Assembly (NCBI RefSeq): GCF_030269325.1
Contig: NZ_BSTD01000002.1
Span: forward strand, 1,736,001-1,800,000
DNA length: 64,000 nucleotides
Reading direction: 5' to 3'
Source of the DNA: Amycolatopsis sp. NBRC 101858
Lineage (GTDB): Bacteria; Actinomycetota; Actinomycetes; Mycobacteriales; Pseudonocardiaceae
In this document: positions 16,499 to 24,987 of the stretch, piece by piece
How positions within the stretch are numbered: the stretch's first letter is position 1
Layout: each line of letters opens with the position of its first letter
Position numbers and translations under genes: made by a program
Notes under the pieces: generated by a model
Seen by the model: only the letters and a program-made list of their open reading frames with translations
What the model was told of the DNA's origin: nothing
Databases searched by the model: none

Positions 16499-16540
16499 AA
16501 ACCTTTTCCCAGAACGATCCCACCACACTCCACAAAGGAC

Positions 16541-17089
16541 ATGATGACCACCGTCAACGGCCTGCCCGCCCACATCCTGCTCGTGCACGCGATCGTCGTC
16601 CTGCTGCCCCTGGCCGCACTGCTGCTGGTACTGAGCGCGCTCTGGCCGGCGGCCCGCGCCAAGCTGGCCGGCCCGAACGCGATCCTGTCGGTCCTGGTCG
16701 TGGCGCTGGTCCCGATCACCACGGACGCCGGAGAATGGCTCGAACGCCGGGTGGCGTCGACCCCGCTGGTCCGCACCCACACCGAACTCGGCGACACCGC
16801 CCTCTGGGTCGCGATCCCGGTCGCCGTCCTGGCCCTGGTGGTGTGGTGGCGCCGCCGCGAAAGCCTCGCGTCCCAGGCCGCCGACACGAATTCGGCCGCG
16901 GTCACCACCCGCCGCCGCACGTTCCTCGCCCCGGCGTCCACCGCGGTCACCGTGGTGCTCTCGGTCCTGGCCGTAGTGGCCGCGGGCGCGACGTTCTACG
17001 ACATCTACCGCATCGGCGATTCCGGCGCCCAGGCCAGTTGGCAGGGCCAGTTCAGCACCACACCGGCTCCCCGCGGTCCTCGTCCCTGA
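16541..17089 (+). CDS. DUF2231 membrane protein
   Basis: A 182-residue protein with four membrane helices (about 14-34, 43-62, 88-105 and 126-150) and the DUF2231 signature: NGLPAHILLVHAIVVLLPLA, then TDAGEWLERRV and HTELGD. The conserved His residues in helix 1 and after helix 2 suggest haem or metal binding, but no activity is established for the family. An AAAGGA ribosome binding site precedes paired ATGs at 16541/16544. It follows the ApbE gene by 42 bp and probably completes the same redox operon. Confidence 0.88.
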   Translation: MMTTVNGLPAHILLVHAIVVLLPLAALLLVLSALWPAARAKLAGPNAILSVLVVALVPITTDAGEWLERRVASTPLVRTHTELGDTALWVAIPVAVLALVVWWRRRESLASQAADTNSAAVTTRRRTFLAPASTAVTVVLSVLAVVAAGATFYDIYRIGDSGAQASWQGQFSTTPAPRGPRP

Positions 17090-17249
17090 CGCAGACAGGG
17101 CCGAGAATAGGCCGTTATACGCCGTTACCCCGGGGACATTTCAGCTGGGCTGTCCGGGCTGACGTTCCGGAGCTCTCCGTCATGAGGCCAAGACAGACGC
17201 ATCCGCTCAGCGTGACCTCACCTCGACCGTCCCCGAGCCGGAAGCCGAC

Positions 17250-17800
17250 TTGCTCGCGCGGTGGATGACCACAGGCAGAGCCACCCGCCACGCTCCCCCA
17301 CAAAAGCCCGCCGGCAGTTTGCGGTTCGCCTTGGCCACCCAACTGCTGGCCGCGATCACCGGCCCAAACCGCTTAATCGACGCCATCGTGGTCGGCGAGT
17401 ACGAGCGCGCCTTCACCGGCACCCAATTCGCCACCCTCTACGCCTGGTGCACCCGGTACGGCATTCAGCTGTGGCCGCCCGAAACAGGAGGCCCGGTCGA
17501 TCTCGCCAACCACGATCACCGGGCACTGCTATCCCTCCTCGCGACCCAGTCGCAGCGCGAAGTCCTGCGCGCCCGCCACCGCGTGCTGGCCGCGATGCAC
17601 AACCAGGCCACCCAGCAAGGCCGCTACCTCGGCGGTCGATCGCCCCTTGGCCACGCCGGGCGCGAGGGGGTGGCGCGCTCTCCTGCGTGTCATCCCGTCA
17701 CACCGCGCACGAGCTGGACGCCGAGGCCCGCCGACTGCGCGGGCACGAGCCCATCGATGATCACCGAGCAGACCGTGGGCCTCGTTCGCCAGCCTGCCGA
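17250..17800 (+). pseudogene. Truncated serine recombinase remnant
   Basis: Fragments of an actinobacterial large serine recombinase catalytic domain can be read: IDAIVVGEYERAFTGTQF, GIQLWPPETGGPVD, SQREVLRARHRVLAAM and QQGRYLGGRSPLGHAG, which correspond to the later half of the resolvase domain and the start of the recombinase domain. The N-terminal part with the active Ser is missing and the frame runs into unrelated sequence after about residue 140. It is therefore dead. Its place between the redox operon and the aromatic-degradation genes suggests an old integration or deletion boundary. The 160 bp before it (17090-17249) show no gene. Confidence 0.75.
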
Positions 17801-18820
17801 TCAACCGCCGCTGAGGGCGGGAACGGTGTCCTCACGAAAGGCCAACGACCGCGCGGCATTCTTGAACTGGGCGAGTTTGCCGACGACGGTCTCCCCCACC
17901 GGCGTGTGCCCCCAGATGCTGATTCCCCGATAGGTGGTGGGTTCCCAGGTCGCTTCGGACTCGGGCCCGATGACGATCGGGTTCCAGCCGACCTCGAGTT
18001 CGAAGCCGGACGGGGTGACGCAGTAGTAGGAGAGCTCCCGGTCGTTGGTGTGCTGGCCGACCGACCACGCCATCCGGAAGCCGAGCCGCTTGACCCGGTG
18101 GAAGGAATCCAGCATGTCCTCGAGCGTGCCGGCCTGGATGTTGATGTGCTGGCACTTCGTGCGGATCGGGTCGATCTTCAGCCCGCGCAAGTTCGCGATG
18201 GCGATCGAGTGATGGCGCTCGTTGACCCGCAGGAACCGGATCTTCATCATCAGGCCGCTGACGTTCTCGTCGATGTAGTCGGTCAGCCGCGAGTCGAAGA
18301 CCGTGTTGTAGTAGCCGCGCAGCGACTCCGGCTCGCGGGACATGATCGCGACGTGGCCCATACCTTTTTCTCCGGTCACCCAGCCGGAGTTCACCATGAC
18401 CAGGGGCTCCGGCGTCGTGAGCGGCGCGGTGAAGATCTCTTGGACGATGCCCTTCGGGCCCGGAAACCGCCACAGCCGCTCGACGCCGCGCCGGGCTGCC
18501 TCGTCGTCGGAGCCTTCACGGACCGGCACGCCGCGATCGACGACCCGGCGGATGATCCGGTCGAAGGTTTCGTGGTCGTCGATCTGCCAGCCCAGCGCCA
18601 TCAGGTCTTCGGCCGGACCGCGTCCGATGAGGAACCGGCACTGCCGGTCGTCCAGCCGGAACCGCAGGGTGTCGCGGTCGAGTTCGTCGACGTGCAGGCC
18701 GATCGCGTCCTTGCCGAAGCGGTGCCAGTCGGTCAGCCGCAGCGACTCCACGACGACGTAGCCGAGGTGCACCGAGCCGAAGACCGACTCGTCGTCGTTC
18801 GGTCGGAGGAATCCGTTCAT
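17801..18820 (-). CDS. Extradiol (type I) ring-cleavage dioxygenase, BphC-like
   Basis: A 339-residue two-domain vicinal-oxygen-chelate dioxygenase that opens catechol-type rings next to the hydroxyl pair using Fe(II) and O2. The metal ligands read as His156 (MGHVAIM), His225 (CQHINI) and Glu276 (SGFELEVGW). The extradiol signature around His257 and Tyr266 (GQHTNDRELSYYCVTP) is intact. The ATG at 18820 overlaps the stop of the hydrolase gene (ATGA). With the upstream hydrolase and flavin hydroxylase it forms a hydroxylation, cleavage and hydrolysis pathway like those for biphenyl, phenylpropionate or steroid rings. The natural substrate is not evident. Confidence 0.92.
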   Translation of the reverse strand: MNGFLRPNDDESVFGSVHLGYVVVESLRLTDWHRFGKDAIGLHVDELDRDTLRFRLDDRQCRFLIGRGPAEDLMALGWQIDDHETFDRIIRRVVDRGVPVREGSDDEAARRGVERLWRFPGPKGIVQEIFTAPLTTPEPLVMVNSGWVTGEKGMGHVAIMSREPESLRGYYNTVFDSRLTDYIDENVSGLMMKIRFLRVNERHHSIAIANLRGLKIDPIRTKCQHINIQAGTLEDMLDSFHRVKRLGFRMAWSVGQHTNDRELSYYCVTPSGFELEVGWNPIVIGPESEATWEPTTYRGISIWGHTPVGETVVGKLAQFKNAARSLAFREDTVPALSGG

Positions 18821-19677
18821 GAAGCCGCACCCAGGAAGCGCAGGGCGAGTGCGTTGAACAGGTCGGCGCGTTCCCATTGCACCCAATGGCCGGTGTTCGC
18901 GACGAGGTAGAGGTCGCAGTCCGGCATCGCGTCGACGAGCAGCTGCCCGCCACCGGGCCGGTTGACCTGGTCCGCTGCGCCCCAGATCACCAGCGTCGGG
19001 TGGGTGACGTTCGCGAGCCGCGAGCCGCGGGTCAGGTCCATCCGCCACAGCGTGCGCAGGGCGCGCGAGCCGGACGGCCTGCGCAGTGGCGGATTCGCCA
19101 CCACCTCGGGGTCGATGCTGGCCTGATAGCGCAGTTCGATCAGCTCGTCCGGCACGGACGCGCCGTCGCGCACCAGGTGGCAGCGGATGAAGCGTTCGAG
19201 CTTGTCCCGGCTCGGACCGGCGCCGCCGTAGTACGCGAGCAGTGCGTTCAGCCCCTTCGTGGGCAGCGCCCGGGTGGTGCCGATGCCCCCGGGACCCATC
19301 AGGATCAGCCGGTCCACCTTCTCCGGCCGGTCCATCGCCAGGCGCAGTGCGGCCGCGCCGCCGTAGGAGTTTCCGACCACGTGCGCGCGATCCACGCCCA
19401 CGGCGTCCAGCAAGCCGCCGACCGCCCCTGCCAGGGAGCCGAACGGGTCGCGCTGGTCGATGTGCTTGCCCGAGCGTCCGTAGCCGGGCAGATCCGGGAC
19501 GAGGACGCGATGGGTTTCCGCGAGGACGTCGATGTTGCGGGCGTAGTTGGACATCCCGGTCGCGCCGGGCCCGCCGCCGTGCAGCAGGACCACGGGCGGG
19601 CCGTCACCGGCTTCGGTGAAGAAGATGTCCTGGCCGCGAACGCGGACCGACCTTTCGCGCAGCGTTGCGGAACTCAT
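18817..19677 (-). CDS. Meta-cleavage product hydrolase (alpha/beta hydrolase, MhpC/BphD/HsaD-like)
   Basis: A 286-residue alpha/beta hydrolase that would split the C-C bond of the ring-cleaved product made by the neighbouring dioxygenase. The oxyanion-hole segment HGGGPGATG is the family hallmark. The catalytic triad reads Ser104 (GNSYGG), Asp236 (WGAADQV) and His264 (NTGHWVQWE). The ATG at 19677 lies 5 bp after the hydroxylase stop, and the stop overlaps the dioxygenase start, so the three genes form a tight operon. Confidence 0.93.
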   Translation of the reverse strand: MSSATLRERSVRVRGQDIFFTEAGDGPPVVLLHGGGPGATGMSNYARNIDVLAETHRVLVPDLPGYGRSGKHIDQRDPFGSLAGAVGGLLDAVGVDRAHVVGNSYGGAAALRLAMDRPEKVDRLILMGPGGIGTTRALPTKGLNALLAYYGGAGPSRDKLERFIRCHLVRDGASVPDELIELRYQASIDPEVVANPPLRRPSGSRALRTLWRMDLTRGSRLANVTHPTLVIWGAADQVNRPGGGQLLVDAMPDCDLYLVANTGHWVQWERADLFNALALRFLGAAS

Positions 19678-19682
19678 GACGG

Positions 19683-21266
19683 TTACCTCCGGACGGGCTG
19701 GCGGTCAGCGGATGACGACGTGGCGCGAAGCCCCGTCGGCGGTGAAGACAGCGATTCCCCCGGGGCAGCCGCCGCGTAGACGACGCGGTCGGGTCGAAGG
19801 ACGAGCGCGGACGCACGGTGGCGGCGCAGCCAATCGGCGAGTACGTCGCCGTCGTCGACGACGGCTCCGTCCCGGGCGCGTGACCCCGGGGACAGGATCT
19901 CGACCACGGTCGCCCCGGCGCGCGTCCAGGCCGAGGTGTCCGGCGCGGGCCCGTGGTGCACCACGACCCAGCCCGCGCCCAGCACGTCGTCGAGCCGCGC
20001 CCGGGCTCCGGCCCCGTCCCTGACCCAGGGTTGCGGGATCTTGCGACCCCGCGCCCGGGTCCGGCCATCGGCGAGAAACCCTTGTGCATAGTGCACGTCC
20101 GGGATCCACGCCGACTTCTGCAGGCCACCGCTGAGCGGTCCGATCGACCTCACCCCGCGGAACACGGCGTTGCGGATCGTCGTCAGCAGCGGTCGCCGCT
20201 CGGTGATGATGCGCCCGACCGCTACGGCCCGCCGGGTCATACCTCGAACGTGCGGCTGGCGTTCGGTTTCGTAGGAGTCCAGAACCGACTCGGGCAACCG
20301 GCCCGACACCACGCCCGCGAGCTTCCAGCACAGGTTGCCCGCGTCCCGGACGCCGGCCGCCATTCCCTGGCCGATCCAGGGCGGCATCACGTGGGCGGCG
20401 TCACCGGCGAGGAAGATCCGACCGGCCCGCCATCGTGAGGCGAAGCGGACATGGTGGCGGTACACCACGGCGCGCAGGATCTTGACCTGGCGTTCGGTGA
20501 TGCCCTGCCTGCCGAGCAGCCGCCAGACCGCCGCGTCGGTGACCAGTTCCTGCTCGTCTTCCCCCGGCAGGACCGGGAATTCCCAGCGGTGGTGGCCCAG
20601 CGGGGTCGGGCAGTCCACCGCGGGACGGCTCGGGTCGCAGTGGAACCGCAGGCGGTCATGGGCCGGCCACTCGGACCGGACCTCCGTGTCGATCACGACC
20701 CAGCGGTCCTCGTAGGTACGGCCGTCGAAGCCGATTCCCAGCTGCCCGCGCACCGGGCTCGAACCGCCGTCGGCCGCGATGACGTAGGAGGCGCGGACCC
20801 GGGTGAGGGTGTCCTCGCCCAGGCGGGCGAGCAGCAGTTCGACGCCACCGGCGTCCTGCTGGACCCGCAGGCATTCGTGCTCCAGCAGGACCTCGACGTT
20901 CGGGTAGCGCGTTACGCCGTCGCGCAGGGTCTGCTCGAGTGCGGGCTGGTAGATGAACAGCTGCGGCGGGTGGCCGTGACCACGCGGCTGCGGGGAGGCA
21001 CTGATGAAGGATTCGCCGTCGGCATCGACGAAATCGACCGCCTTGTCGGCGAGCATGTCGGCTTTGAGCCGCTCGGCCAGGCCGGCCTGCTGCCAGATCC
21101 GCAGGACCTCTTCATCGGTCGAGATGGCTCGCGCCCGGCTGTAGATCGAGGTGTCGCGCTCGATGACGACGACCGACAGCCCGCTCGCCCCGAGCAGGTT
21201 CGCGGCGGTGACCCCGGTCGGGCCGTAGCCGATCACGGCGACGTCGTAGCCCTGGCGATCCGTCAC
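19683..21266 (-). CDS. FAD-dependent aromatic hydroxylase (MhpA/PHBH family)
   Basis: A 527-residue class A flavoprotein monooxygenase that hydroxylates an aromatic ring with NAD(P)H and O2, feeding the dioxygenase. The dinucleotide-binding motif GYGPTG is at 13-18, the D-G motif is VIAADGGSSPVR, and the second FAD motif GDAAHVMPPWIGQGM is near 286-300, with a C-terminal thioredoxin-like region as in MhpA. The GTG at 21266 is supported by AAGGAGG; the open frame extends about 120 codons upstream, but that part overlaps the TetR gene and its operator. It is the first gene of the operon and faces the TetR gene across a clear operator. Confidence 0.92.
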   Translation of the reverse strand: MTDRQGYDVAVIGYGPTGVTAANLLGASGLSVVVIERDTSIYSRARAISTDEEVLRIWQQAGLAERLKADMLADKAVDFVDADGESFISASPQPRGHGHPPQLFIYQPALEQTLRDGVTRYPNVEVLLEHECLRVQQDAGGVELLLARLGEDTLTRVRASYVIAADGGSSPVRGQLGIGFDGRTYEDRWVVIDTEVRSEWPAHDRLRFHCDPSRPAVDCPTPLGHHRWEFPVLPGEDEQELVTDAAVWRLLGRQGITERQVKILRAVVYRHHVRFASRWRAGRIFLAGDAAHVMPPWIGQGMAAGVRDAGNLCWKLAGVVSGRLPESVLDSYETERQPHVRGMTRRAVAVGRIITERRPLLTTIRNAVFRGVRSIGPLSGGLQKSAWIPDVHYAQGFLADGRTRARGRKIPQPWVRDGAGARARLDDVLGAGWVVVHHGPAPDTSAWTRAGATVVEILSPGSRARDGAVVDDGDVLADWLRRHRASALVLRPDRVVYAAAAPGESLSSPPTGLRATSSSADRQPVRR

Positions 21267-21282
21267 GTCGACAGCCTCCTTG

Positions 21283-21326
21283 CTGTAGCGATCACTACAG
21301 TAACTTCCGTAATGGTCGCTACAGTA
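21283..21326. promoter_or_regulatory. TetR-type operator between the hydroxylase operon and its regulator
   Basis: CTGTAG and CTACAG form a palindrome with a 6-bp spacer (21283-21300), and the right half-site CTACAGTAA recurs 24 bp further on (21319-21327). The block lies in the 108-bp space between divergent genes and probably overlaps both promoters. Binding by the adjacent TetR protein is inferred from position. Confidence 0.7.
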
Positions 21327-21374
21327 AGCTGGCGTGCAGACGCCGTCAAGACTCGACCGGAACCGGAGATGACC

Positions 21375-22028
21375 ATGACCGACGACCGCGGCGCGCGCCG
21401 CCGGCGGGCGAACGGCGAAGAGTCCCGCCGCAAGATCCTCGACGCCACCGTCGAAGTCGCAGGCGAACGTGGCTACGAGGGAACCAGCATCGCGCTGGTC
21501 AGCAAGAAATGCGGACTGCCGGCGAGCTCGATCTACTGGCACTTCAAGGACAAGGACGAGCTGATCGCCGCGGTCATCGAGCGCAGCTTCGACAGCTGGC
21601 TCTCCGCCTTGACCCTCCCCGGCGAAGAGCACGGCCAGCCCGTCGAGCGGGTCACGGAAATGTCCCGTCAGGTCGCCAAATCACTGTTGGAGACGCCCGA
21701 GTTCCTCCGGCTGGGTCTCATGCTGACCCTCGAGCGGCGGCCGGAAGAACCCAGTGCCCGCACCATGTTCCTCCAGGTGCGCCACATCGCCGCCCAGCGG
21801 ATCACGGCCGTGATCGGTGACTTCCTCCCCGACCTCGACGACGACTCGGTCCGGTTGCTGGCCACCTACGCCATGGCCGGCGCCGACGGGCTGTTCATCG
21901 CCAAGGAAATCGGCGGCGACAGCGTGGACCTGCTGCGCCTGTTCGAACTGCACGCCCACGTCCTGTTCGCCGCGGCGGCGCACCTGTCCGCCGGCGCGCC
22001 ACCGCCCCCAGGCCTGCTCAGCCCTTGA
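21375..22028 (+). CDS. TetR-family transcriptional regulator
   Basis: A 217-residue regulator with an N-terminal helix-turn-helix (about 12-60: RRKILDATVEVAGERGYEGT, then KKCGLPASSIYWHFKDKDEL) and an all-helical ligand domain. It is divergent from the aromatic hydroxylase operon and probably represses it until the aromatic substrate or an intermediate binds. The ATG at 21375 is preferred over 21369 because GGAG is then at a proper distance. Its 3' end overlaps the convergent amidohydrolase gene by 11 bp. Confidence 0.9.
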   Translation: MTDDRGARRRRANGEESRRKILDATVEVAGERGYEGTSIALVSKKCGLPASSIYWHFKDKDELIAAVIERSFDSWLSALTLPGEEHGQPVERVTEMSRQVAKSLLETPEFLRLGLMLTLERRPEEPSARTMFLQVRHIAAQRITAVIGDFLPDLDDDSVRLLATYAMAGADGLFIAKEIGGDSVDLLRLFELHAHVLFAAAAHLSAGAPPPPGLLSP

Positions 22029-22989
22029 GCCGGGGAAAGAGGCTCTCGGCGTTGCCGCGATCGATCGCGGCCCGCAGCTTGTCCTCGAGCGGGTACTGCT
22101 CGTAGGTCTTGTTCATGAACCCCACCGCGACCGCCGGGGCGAAGGGGAAGTCGCTGCCGTAGGTGATGTGGTCCGGGTCGGCCACCTCCAGCAGGCTCGG
22201 CAGGGCCGAGGGTGACGCCGAAAGCGCGATGTCGTAGTAGAACTGGCGGAGCACGGCGAGCTGCTTGGGCACCTGGCGCTTTTGGTCGAGCAGCGTCCAC
22301 GCCTGTTGTGCCTTGTTCTTGGTGTTCATCATCGTGAGCAGGATGCGGTAGGAGATGTAGGGCACGAACCCACCGGCGTGGGCGAGGATGAACTTGATCC
22401 CCGGGTACTTCGCCATCGAGCCGGACAGGATCAGGCTGATCGCCGTGCGGGTGGTGTCGAGCAGGAAGTCCGCGGTGAAGGTCGGGATGCCGGGAACCTC
22501 CGGACCGGGCAGCTCGCCCGGGTGCACGAACACGGCCGCCTGGCGCTCGTGCAGGAACTTCAGCAGCGGTTCGAAGCCGGGGTCGCCGAGGTAGCGGCCG
22601 TCGTTGTTGGCCAGCAGCACGATCCCGTCGGCGTGCAGGGTGTCGAGCGCGTACTCGGCTTCGGCGAGCGCGCCTTCGACGTCGGGCAGGGTCAGGGTCG
22701 CGAAGAAGCCGAACCTGTCCGGCCGGCCGGCGACCACGGAGGCCGCGTACTCGTTGACCTCGCGGGCCCAGCGACGTGCCTCGGGGACGTCGCCGAAGTA
22801 GACGCCCGGCGTGGACAACGACAGGATGCCGGTCTGAACGCCGTGGCCGTCCATGAACTTCAGCGCCGCCGAGGCCGACCAGTCCGGCAGGTCGACGCCA
22901 CCGGGCCGGATTCCCTTGTCGTGCATCCAGTCCGCGTAGCGGGGAGGTACGAGGTGCTGGTGGGTGTCGATGCGCCGGGCGCGGCTCAT
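22018..22989 (-). CDS. Amidohydrolase, ACMSD-like decarboxylase family
   Basis: A 323-residue amidohydrolase_2 TIM-barrel protein, the family of aminocarboxymuconate-semialdehyde decarboxylase and gamma-resorcylate decarboxylase. The metal motif HQH (His10, His12) follows strand 1; further ligands are His in FILAHAGGFV and Asp in ITYGSDFPFAP. The ATG at 22989 has an AAGGAAG site. The gene may act in the neighbouring aromatic pathway (decarboxylation or hydrolysis of a ring or its product), though it lies on the far side of the TetR gene. It begins 30 bp after the YhgE-like gene on the same strand and might be transcribed with it. Confidence 0.87.
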   Translation of the reverse strand: MSRARRIDTHQHLVPPRYADWMHDKGIRPGGVDLPDWSASAALKFMDGHGVQTGILSLSTPGVYFGDVPEARRWAREVNEYAASVVAGRPDRFGFFATLTLPDVEGALAEAEYALDTLHADGIVLLANNDGRYLGDPGFEPLLKFLHERQAAVFVHPGELPGPEVPGIPTFTADFLLDTTRTAISLILSGSMAKYPGIKFILAHAGGFVPYISYRILLTMMNTKNKAQQAWTLLDQKRQVPKQLAVLRQFYYDIALSASPSALPSLLEVADPDHITYGSDFPFAPAVAVGFMNKTYEQYPLEDKLRAAIDRGNAESLFPRLKG

Positions 22990-23019
22990 GGGTGAACTTC
23001 CTTTCCTGCGAATGAAAAA

Positions 23020-24987
23020 CTATGCCGTCAGCAGCGGCTGGGTGCCGCGGAGGCGGATGCTCTTGGCGGACAGGTACCGCCGGCGGTCGGTCACGAGGAT
23101 CGACACGAGGGTGCCGACGACCAGCCAGGCGGCGAGCTGGGCGACACCGGTGGCGAGCCCGGTGCCGTCGGTGGCGGTGGCTCGCAGGGCGAGGATCGCG
23201 CCGTGGGTGGGCAGGTAGCCGGCGATCGTGTACAGCGGGCCCGGCAGCGTCGAGACGACGCCGGTGGCGCCGGCCAGGACGAGGACGGCCAGCGACGCCA
23301 GCCGCCCGGCGCGGCCGAAGATCGCCGTCGCCGCCTGGTTGAGGGCGACGAACGTGGCGGCGGCCAGCAGCGCGATCAGCAGGAAGCCGATCGTGCCGGC
23401 GAGGCCCAGCTTCAGGACTGGCACGGCGATCGCCGTGATGGCGAGTGCGGCGAGCGCGGCAGCGGTCGCGCCCGGGATCGCCGCGCGCGTGATGATCCGC
23501 CAGGTCGGCTCGCGCGCGACGAGCACCGCGTCGGGGACGGCCCTGGTGACGATGTAGGTGGCGAGCGCCAGCGCCCACAGGGCCAGCGCGGCGAACAGCG
23601 TGACCGCGAGTGTGCCGATCGGGGTGGTGTCGGTGGTCGCGGTGCTGGGTTCGGCGGCGACCGTCTTGAGGTGCGCGCGTTCGGCATCGGTGTAGCTCGG
23701 CACCTGGTCGCGCCCCTTGTCCAGCTGGGTGGCGAGCTGCTGCGCGCCGTCGTCGACCTTCGTGACGCCGTCCTTCAGCTGCCCGGCTCCGGATGCGAGT
23801 TTCTGCGCGCCGGTGTTCGCTTGCCTGACGCCGGTGTCGAGCTGACGTGCGCCGTCGGCGGCGGACGTGATGCCGGCCGCGAGTTCAGCGGACTTGCCGG
23901 CGAGCTGGGCGTTGCCGTCGGCGACCTTCCGCGCCCCGGTCGCGAGAGCCTGGATGGAGTCCCGGGCCTTCACGGCGTTGGCGCGGACGGCGGCCTTGGC
24001 GTTGTCGATCTTCTGCGCGTCGGCGGTGAACCGGCCGGCGGCCTGGCGAAGGTCGGTGCAGAACGAGGCCGAGCCGCCGCGGTCGGCGCATTCGTCGGCG
24101 AGCTGCTGGAACTGCTTCGCGGCGGCGTTCGCGGAGGGCAGGGCGTCGATGGCGGCGATGATGCGGTTCGCGAGCGGCACGACCGTGCCGGCGAGCTGTT
24201 CGTTGCCGTCGGCGACCTGGTCGGCGCCATCGGCCAGCTGACGCGTCAGAGCGGGCAGCTGCGCGGTGTCGCGCTGAGCTTGCGTGAGCCCGGCGGACAG
24301 CTTGCCGGAACCGGTGGCCAATTGAGCGGTTCCGTCGGCGAGCTGGTCCGCGCCCGTGCTCAGCTGTCCGGCGGCGTCGGCCAGCTGGCGGGTACCGTCG
24401 GCCAGCTGCGCCGCGCCGTCGGCGGCTTGCCCGACCTGGTTGTGGATCGTCGTGAAGCCGACGTAGACGTTGTCCAAATAGGTCTGGACGACCTGCTGGT
24501 TCAGAGTCCTTTGCGTGGCCTGCGCGATCTGGTCGGCCAGCCCGGAATCGCTGACACCGGCAGCGTCGGAGGCCTGGATTCGAAGCTGCGCTTGCCGGGC
24601 GTCGAGCGGTTTCCCGGTGGCGGACGACGTGGCGCGGGCGGAGAAGTCTTTCGGGATGGTCACGGTGGCCGCGTAGCTGCCGTCGGCGAGCCCTGCGGCG
24701 GCGTCGTCGGCGTCGGTGAGCACCCAGGTGTAGGCGGAGTTCTCGCTGTGGGTGAGGTCGCCGGCGAGCTGCCGGCCGAGCGGGATGGTCTGGCCGCTGA
24801 CCTGGACCGGTTCGTCGTTGTTGACGACGGCGGCTTTGGCGGTGCCGTGGTTGGCCTCCGGCGTCCAGAACGCCCAGGTGAGCAGGCCCATGATGATGAG
24901 CGGCACGGCGATCAGGCCGGTCCAGGTGCGCCAGGTCAGCGGTCCGGTGGCCAGGGCGCGGGCGGAGTTCGCGAACGGCTTGAGCAT
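23020..24987 (-). CDS. YhgE/Pip-domain membrane protein with long repeat-rich coiled region
   Basis: A 655-residue protein of the YhgE/Pip family (phage-infection-protein-like, ABC-2 permease-related). One N-terminal membrane helix (about 22-44) is followed by the extracytoplasmic Pip domain, then a long stretch (about 190-450) of near-repeats such as QLADGTAQL and KLSAGL with a period of seven residues, and five or six C-terminal helices (465-640). The start overlaps the stop of the transporter gene by one base (TGATG), so the two are translationally coupled and probably form a complex that exports a lipid, peptide or drug. The substrate is unknown. Confidence 0.88.
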   Translation of the reverse strand: MLKPFANSARALATGPLTWRTWTGLIAVPLIIMGLLTWAFWTPEANHGTAKAAVVNNDEPVQVSGQTIPLGRQLAGDLTHSENSAYTWVLTDADDAAAGLADGSYAATVTIPKDFSARATSSATGKPLDARQAQLRIQASDAAGVSDSGLADQIAQATQRTLNQQVVQTYLDNVYVGFTTIHNQVGQAADGAAQLADGTRQLADAAGQLSTGADQLADGTAQLATGSGKLSAGLTQAQRDTAQLPALTRQLADGADQVADGNEQLAGTVVPLANRIIAAIDALPSANAAAKQFQQLADECADRGGSASFCTDLRQAAGRFTADAQKIDNAKAAVRANAVKARDSIQALATGARKVADGNAQLAGKSAELAAGITSAADGARQLDTGVRQANTGAQKLASGAGQLKDGVTKVDDGAQQLATQLDKGRDQVPSYTDAERAHLKTVAAEPSTATTDTTPIGTLAVTLFAALALWALALATYIVTRAVPDAVLVAREPTWRIITRAAIPGATAAALAALAITAIAVPVLKLGLAGTIGFLLIALLAAATFVALNQAATAIFGRAGRLASLAVLVLAGATGVVSTLPGPLYTIAGYLPTHGAILALRATATDGTGLATGVAQLAAWLVVGTLVSILVTDRRRYLSAKSIRLRGTQPLLTA

